A DNA stretch of 64,000 bases from JAVBMU01 sp031552185 (lineage in GTDB: Bacteria > Actinomycetota > Actinomycetes > Actinomycetales > Cellulomonadaceae). This document shows positions 61,138 to 64,000 of the stretch, piece by piece; the stretch's first letter is position 1; each line of letters starts with the position of its first letter. The translations under genes were made by a program, and so were the position numbers. The notes under the pieces were generated by a model, which saw nothing but the letters and a program-made list of their open reading frames with translations, had not been told where the DNA came from and made no database searches. The stretch lies in contig JAVBMU010000076.1 in the NCBI GenBank assembly GCA_031552185.1, positions 1-64,000 of the forward strand, in the 5' to 3' direction.

Positions 61138-61249
61138 TCAGGATGTGCGGATCGAGGACGTCCCCGACCCGCGCGTCGAGGAGCCCACGGATGGCTGCAT
61201 CAAGGTGGTGCTCGATCCCCGGCTGCCCGCAGCCGAGGCGCCGGCCTGA
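61113..61249 (+). pseudogene. N-terminal fragment of a zinc-dependent alcohol dehydrogenase
   Basis: From the ATG at 61113 a frameshift leads to WQGVQDVRIEDVPDPRVEEP and TDGCIKVV, the conserved N-terminus of zinc alcohol/formaldehyde dehydrogenases, then an early TGA at 61247. Only about 40 of some 380 residues remain. YciF-type and such dehydrogenase genes often occur together in stress clusters. The fragment is antisense to the C-terminal tail of the next gene. Confidence 0.65.
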
Positions 61250-63342
61250 CCGATGAGTGGGTTTTGTGGGCGGCGGGCGATGGCCTGCTCGCAGGCCAGC
61301 AGCACGACGCCGACGCACCAGGCGTGCGAGAGCGTGAGCAGCATTCCCTTGGGTTGGAAGCACTCGGTCTGGTAATGGCGCTCGGAGACCATTCCCCGGT
61401 AGGCGTTGAAGTCGCCGTCGAACCGGGCGATGAACTGGCGGAAGCAGTCGAGCGTCTCCAGCGCCCGGTCCGCGTAATAGGGGTCGCCGAGCGCGGCGGA
61501 GAGCGCCAGCATCTCGGCGGTGCAGATCAGCCCGTAGGCGGCGAGGTGCTGGTTCGACGGCGAAGCCTGGTCGCCGCCGCGGGTGGCCAGGCCGTAGCGG
61601 CCGAGCAGGGTCCGGGGATCGAAGGCGACGTCGTAGGTATACCGGAACGTGAGCATCCAATCCGCCGCCCGCCGCGCCTGGTCCAACCGCCGGGCGGCGG
61701 CGGAGCCCGCACCCGCCGCCCCCGCGCCCCCGGCGGCGCGCTCGGCGTCGTGGAGTGCGAGGTACGCCATGACCGCCGCAAACCCGTCCTCGGACGTCGG
61801 GGCAAGGTCGGTGTCTTCCGGCGCGCCGTTGAGATACTCGGCATCGAGGAAGGCGGCGTAGTAGTCGCCGGCCGCGCGGGCCGCGGCGAGGTAGTCGCCG
61901 AGACCGGCCGCGCTCGCCTCGACAAAGGCCGCAATCCACGCCATGCCGCCGGCCCCCGCCCAGAGGAGGACCTCGCCCGTGCGGGCGTGATGGATCGCGC
62001 CGAGGTTCCCGTCGGCGCGCCGGCGGGCCGCGACGGCGTCGAGGTTCGACCGGGCCGCCGCCTCCCACCCGGGGTGGGCGCAACCGGCGGCCCGCTCGGC
62101 CACGATGGCCCGGACGAGGAAGTGCGTCGCCTCGCCGAGCGTTCGGGCGTGCAGGCCGTCCGGGATCGGCGTCCACGATTGGCACCAGCCCCGGCCCCGG
62201 TACCAGACCCCCCAGAATGTGCCGGATGGCGACAGGTCGGCACAACAGAAGTCGATCACCCGGCAGGCGGCCGCCACCGCGGCCTGGTTGCCGACGCGGC
62301 GGCCGTGAACCAGCAGGGCATACGCCCAGGGAATGCCCGAGACCCAGCCGACGTGCATCGCCTGCCGATCCACCGGCGCGCCGTCGACGTCGATGCCCCG
62401 GTCGAAGCCGACGGTCTCCAGCAGGACGCCCGGATCCGGGTCGTAGTGCCACCGCAGCAGGCCGTGGGCGGTCAACTCGGCGGCGTCCTCGACGCTGACC
62501 CAGGCGTTCTCCCGACGGCGCCCGGATTGCCAGATCTCGCGCAGGACGGGCGCGTAGGCATGCCGGTCCGCCGGCAGCCCGTACGCGGCGAGGCGGACCT
62601 CGACCGGCTTGCCCGGCCCGAGCCGATGCCGCCGGGTCAGCGGCGGCCGGGGCGTGGCGTCGCCGTAATACGTGACGGGCGCTTCGAGGTACGGGAAGAC
62701 GACGTGCACGCTTGCCCGGCCGGCGTCGTCCAGGGCGAAGCCGAGGCCCGTCGGCCCCATCGGACTGAGTTCCTCCGTTTCGAGCGCGACGCCGGCGCCC
62801 GCGCCGGCATCCGACCAGGCGAAGACGATGGGGGTCGCGGCGCGGTCGGACCGGAACGACCAGGCGCTGGACACGAGTGCCGCCGGGTCGCCGGGGCCGG
62901 GGGCGAACCGCGGGAACGGCCGCGGGCTGCCGGCGGGCCGGTTCTCGCCGTAGAAGAGACCCGGGATCAGCCACCAGGGATCTCGGCCGGGATCTCGGCC
63001 GGGATCTTGGCCGGGATCTCGGCCGGCCAGGCCGGCTTCGACGCGGAGGTTGATGTCGACGGGCGCGCCGAGGGCCTCGGCCGTGACGACGACGTCGCGC
63101 CGCTCCGGCACCGCGACAGATCCGGGCACCGCGGCGGATCCGGGCACCGCGGCGGATCCCAGTCCGGCGGCCGGCGGCGGGAGAGCGAGCCGGACCCGGA
63201 CCGGGGCGCCCGGCGCGGGCTCGACCACGCCGACCGCCGACGGCTCCGGACCGGGCGCGAACGGGCCGAACGGGACGCGGTGCTCCGCGCCGTCGGGCCC
63301 CACGAGCACGACGGCGAGGTCGAGGCCGCCCGGCGCGCTCAC
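61138..63342 (-). CDS. six-hairpin glycosidase-like protein
   Basis: A 734-residue protein with an N-terminal beta-sandwich region rich in Pro/Gly, including a (GRDP) repeat stretch around residues 105-120, and a C-terminal helical region (about 300-690) with WRYDP-like WHYDPDPGVLLE, WVSGIPWAYALLVHGRR, FWGVWYRGRGWCQSW and QTECFQPKG, which resembles (alpha/alpha)6 toroid glycosidases. I cannot name the GH family. The GTG at 63342 gives a GTGA overlap with the GH38 gene; a GTG at 63354 is an alternative. The last 37 residues are Ser/Gly-rich, antisense to the dehydrogenase remnant, and probably not original. Confidence 0.7.
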   Translation of the reverse strand: MSAPGGLDLAVVLVGPDGAEHRVPFGPFAPGPEPSAVGVVEPAPGAPVRVRLALPPPAAGLGSAAVPGSAAVPGSVAVPERRDVVVTAEALGAPVDINLRVEAGLAGRDPGQDPGRDPGRDPWWLIPGLFYGENRPAGSPRPFPRFAPGPGDPAALVSSAWSFRSDRAATPIVFAWSDAGAGAGVALETEELSPMGPTGLGFALDDAGRASVHVVFPYLEAPVTYYGDATPRPPLTRRHRLGPGKPVEVRLAAYGLPADRHAYAPVLREIWQSGRRRENAWVSVEDAAELTAHGLLRWHYDPDPGVLLETVGFDRGIDVDGAPVDRQAMHVGWVSGIPWAYALLVHGRRVGNQAAVAAACRVIDFCCADLSPSGTFWGVWYRGRGWCQSWTPIPDGLHARTLGEATHFLVRAIVAERAAGCAHPGWEAAARSNLDAVAARRRADGNLGAIHHARTGEVLLWAGAGGMAWIAAFVEASAAGLGDYLAAARAAGDYYAAFLDAEYLNGAPEDTDLAPTSEDGFAAVMAYLALHDAERAAGGAGAAGAGSAAARRLDQARRAADWMLTFRYTYDVAFDPRTLLGRYGLATRGGDQASPSNQHLAAYGLICTAEMLALSAALGDPYYADRALETLDCFRQFIARFDGDFNAYRGMVSERHYQTECFQPKGMLLTLSHAWCVGVVLLACEQAIARRPQNPLIGQAGASAAGSRGSSTTLMQPSVGSSTRGSGTSSIRTS

Positions 63343-64000
63343 AGCTCCCGCCACCCGGCCCGAGCGACTCGGCCGCCCGGCCCCGCATCGCCCGGCCGCG
63401 CATCGCCCGGCCCCGCATCGCCCGGCCGCGCATCGCCCGGCTCGGCGCCGCCGACCTCGGCGCCGCCTGCCGCCGGCTCAACCGGCGCCGGTTCCCGTTC
63501 GACGAGGTCGACCTCGACGATCGGCCGGTCCGGATCGATCGGAACCCGGAAGGTCCGCAGCATGCAGGGGCCGAATTCCGCCTCGATAACCCGACCGGCG
63601 GACCGGCCGCCCCCGGCCGGCGCCCCCGCGAAGCCCACCCGCAGCCGCGCCGTCGTGCGGCCCGGCTGCCCCGTCGTCTCGACCGCGCGCACGATGACAT
63701 CCGTGGCGCCGTCGAACACGTCCTCCGAGCCCTTGATCGCGGTGACGTCGACGGCGCCCGGCCCGGCCGCGGTCGCGTCGACCGCGAGGAACGACGCCTG
63801 CGCCGGCAGGTCCCCGCCATGGCTCGACTCGAGCATCGCCCGCGGGCGCAGGCCGAGTTCGGCGGCCCGGCGCACGGCGCCGGCCGCGCGCCACGATCCC
63901 GCGTGCGGCACCAGGAGGTACGTCCAGCGCTGCGGACCCAGGTCCTGATAGGAGTACGTCTCCTGCGGATCGAGTTCGCGCGGGTCGTGCCACGCATACA
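63339..64000 (-). CDS. GH38 alpha-mannosidase, C-terminal part (truncated by window)
   Basis: The frame is open to the window edge; about 219 residues are visible. It shows the GH38 C-terminal beta-domain: YAWHDPRELDPQETYSYQ, RAMLESSHGGDLPAQASFL, VTAIKGSEDVFDGATDVIV with RAVETTGQPGRTT. The tail has an AGGAEVGGAEP and DARPGDAGPG repeat of 5-residue units. The missing N-terminus would carry the catalytic domain. It overlaps the next glycosidase gene by GTGA, implying a shared role in mannoside breakdown. Confidence 0.8.
   Translation of the reverse strand, partial: YAWHDPRELDPQETYSYQDLGPQRWTYLLVPHAGSWRAAGAVRRAAELGLRPRAMLESSHGGDLPAQASFLAVDATAAGPGAVDVTAIKGSEDVFDGATDVIVRAVETTGQPGRTTARLRVGFAGAPAGGGRSAGRVIEAEFGPCMLRTFRVPIDPDRPIVEVDLVEREPAPVEPAAGGAEVGGAEPGDARPGDAGPGDARPGDAGPGGRVARAGWREL

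Overview
The window is chromosomal DNA from a high-GC actinobacterium, probably a soil or environmental relative of the Frankia/Sporichthya/Cryptosporangium grade; I cannot fix the genus. Evidence: very high GC3, the rpsF-ssb-rpsR-rplI-(MATE)-dnaB neighbourhood, a padR-ino1 pair, two F420/flavin-type LLM oxidoreductases, an aspartokinase with an internal beta-subunit start, many GTG starts and 4-nt ATGA/GTGA overlaps, and an LAxTG (class E-like) sorting signal.

Layout. 0.3-3.0 kb: ppdK. 3.2-6.7 kb: an exporter operon (Cys-containing small protein, a 29-codon linking ORF, a peptidoglycan-binding adaptor, ABC ATPase, FtsX/MacB-like permease). 7.0-8.5 kb: NCS1 permease. 8.5-11.8 kb: a second exporter operon (small secreted protein, ATPase, 10-TM permease). 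11.9-14.3 kb: lysC-asd. 14.3-15.1 kb: repeat element 1. 15.2-18.5 kb: LLM enzyme, metallo-beta-lactamase-fold hydrolase, Nramp transporter behind a perfect palindrome. 18.6-22.8 kb: LAxTG surface protein, a duplicated nrdG 3' fragment, and nrdDG behind probable NrdR boxes. 23.6-26.7 kb: LLM enzyme, a frameshifted secreted protein, methyltransferase, NlpC/P60 protein. 27.0-29.6 kb: repeat element 2 and a secreted alpha/beta hydrolase. 29.7-35.1 kb: 2-hydroxyacid dehydrogenase, SDR, and a three-gene two-component operon. 35.2-39.8 kb: a tandemly duplicated two-gene cassette of unknown function with a decayed third copy, the two intact copies separated by repeat element 3. 40.0-43.7 kb: XRE-ImmA protease with partner, and a 14-blade WD40 protein. 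43.9-53.8 kb: GH18 chitinase, dnaB with an in-frame intein, MATE exporter, rplI-rpsR-ssb-rpsF, class A PBP. 54.1-60.6 kb: padR-ino1, lipoprotein, and a 1337-aa secreted transglycosylase/SGNH fusion. 60.7-64.0 kb: pseudogene remnants, then a glycosidase pair (six-hairpin-like and the C-terminus of a GH38 alpha-mannosidase) running off the end.

Three things stand out. First, a dispersed repeat family made of 20-nt units arranged as inverted arms around a conserved core (elements at 14.6, 27.0 and 37.1 kb, plus shorter relatives at 20.0 and 29.6 kb), with the same arm-duplication logic in hairpins at 39.9 and 49.7 kb. Second, the duplicated membrane-protein/helical-protein cassette at 35-40 kb, for which I recognise no family. 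Third, a DnaB intein with an Ala first residue and the Trp-Cys-Thr signature of class 3 inteins.

The rest is largely housekeeping: central carbon metabolism (ppdK), aspartate-family amino acids (lysC, asd), anaerobic dNTP synthesis (nrdDG), inositol lipids/mycothiol (ino1), cell wall (PBP, NlpC/P60, transglycosylase), replication and translation. No tRNA, rRNA, CRISPR array or transposase gene was seen.
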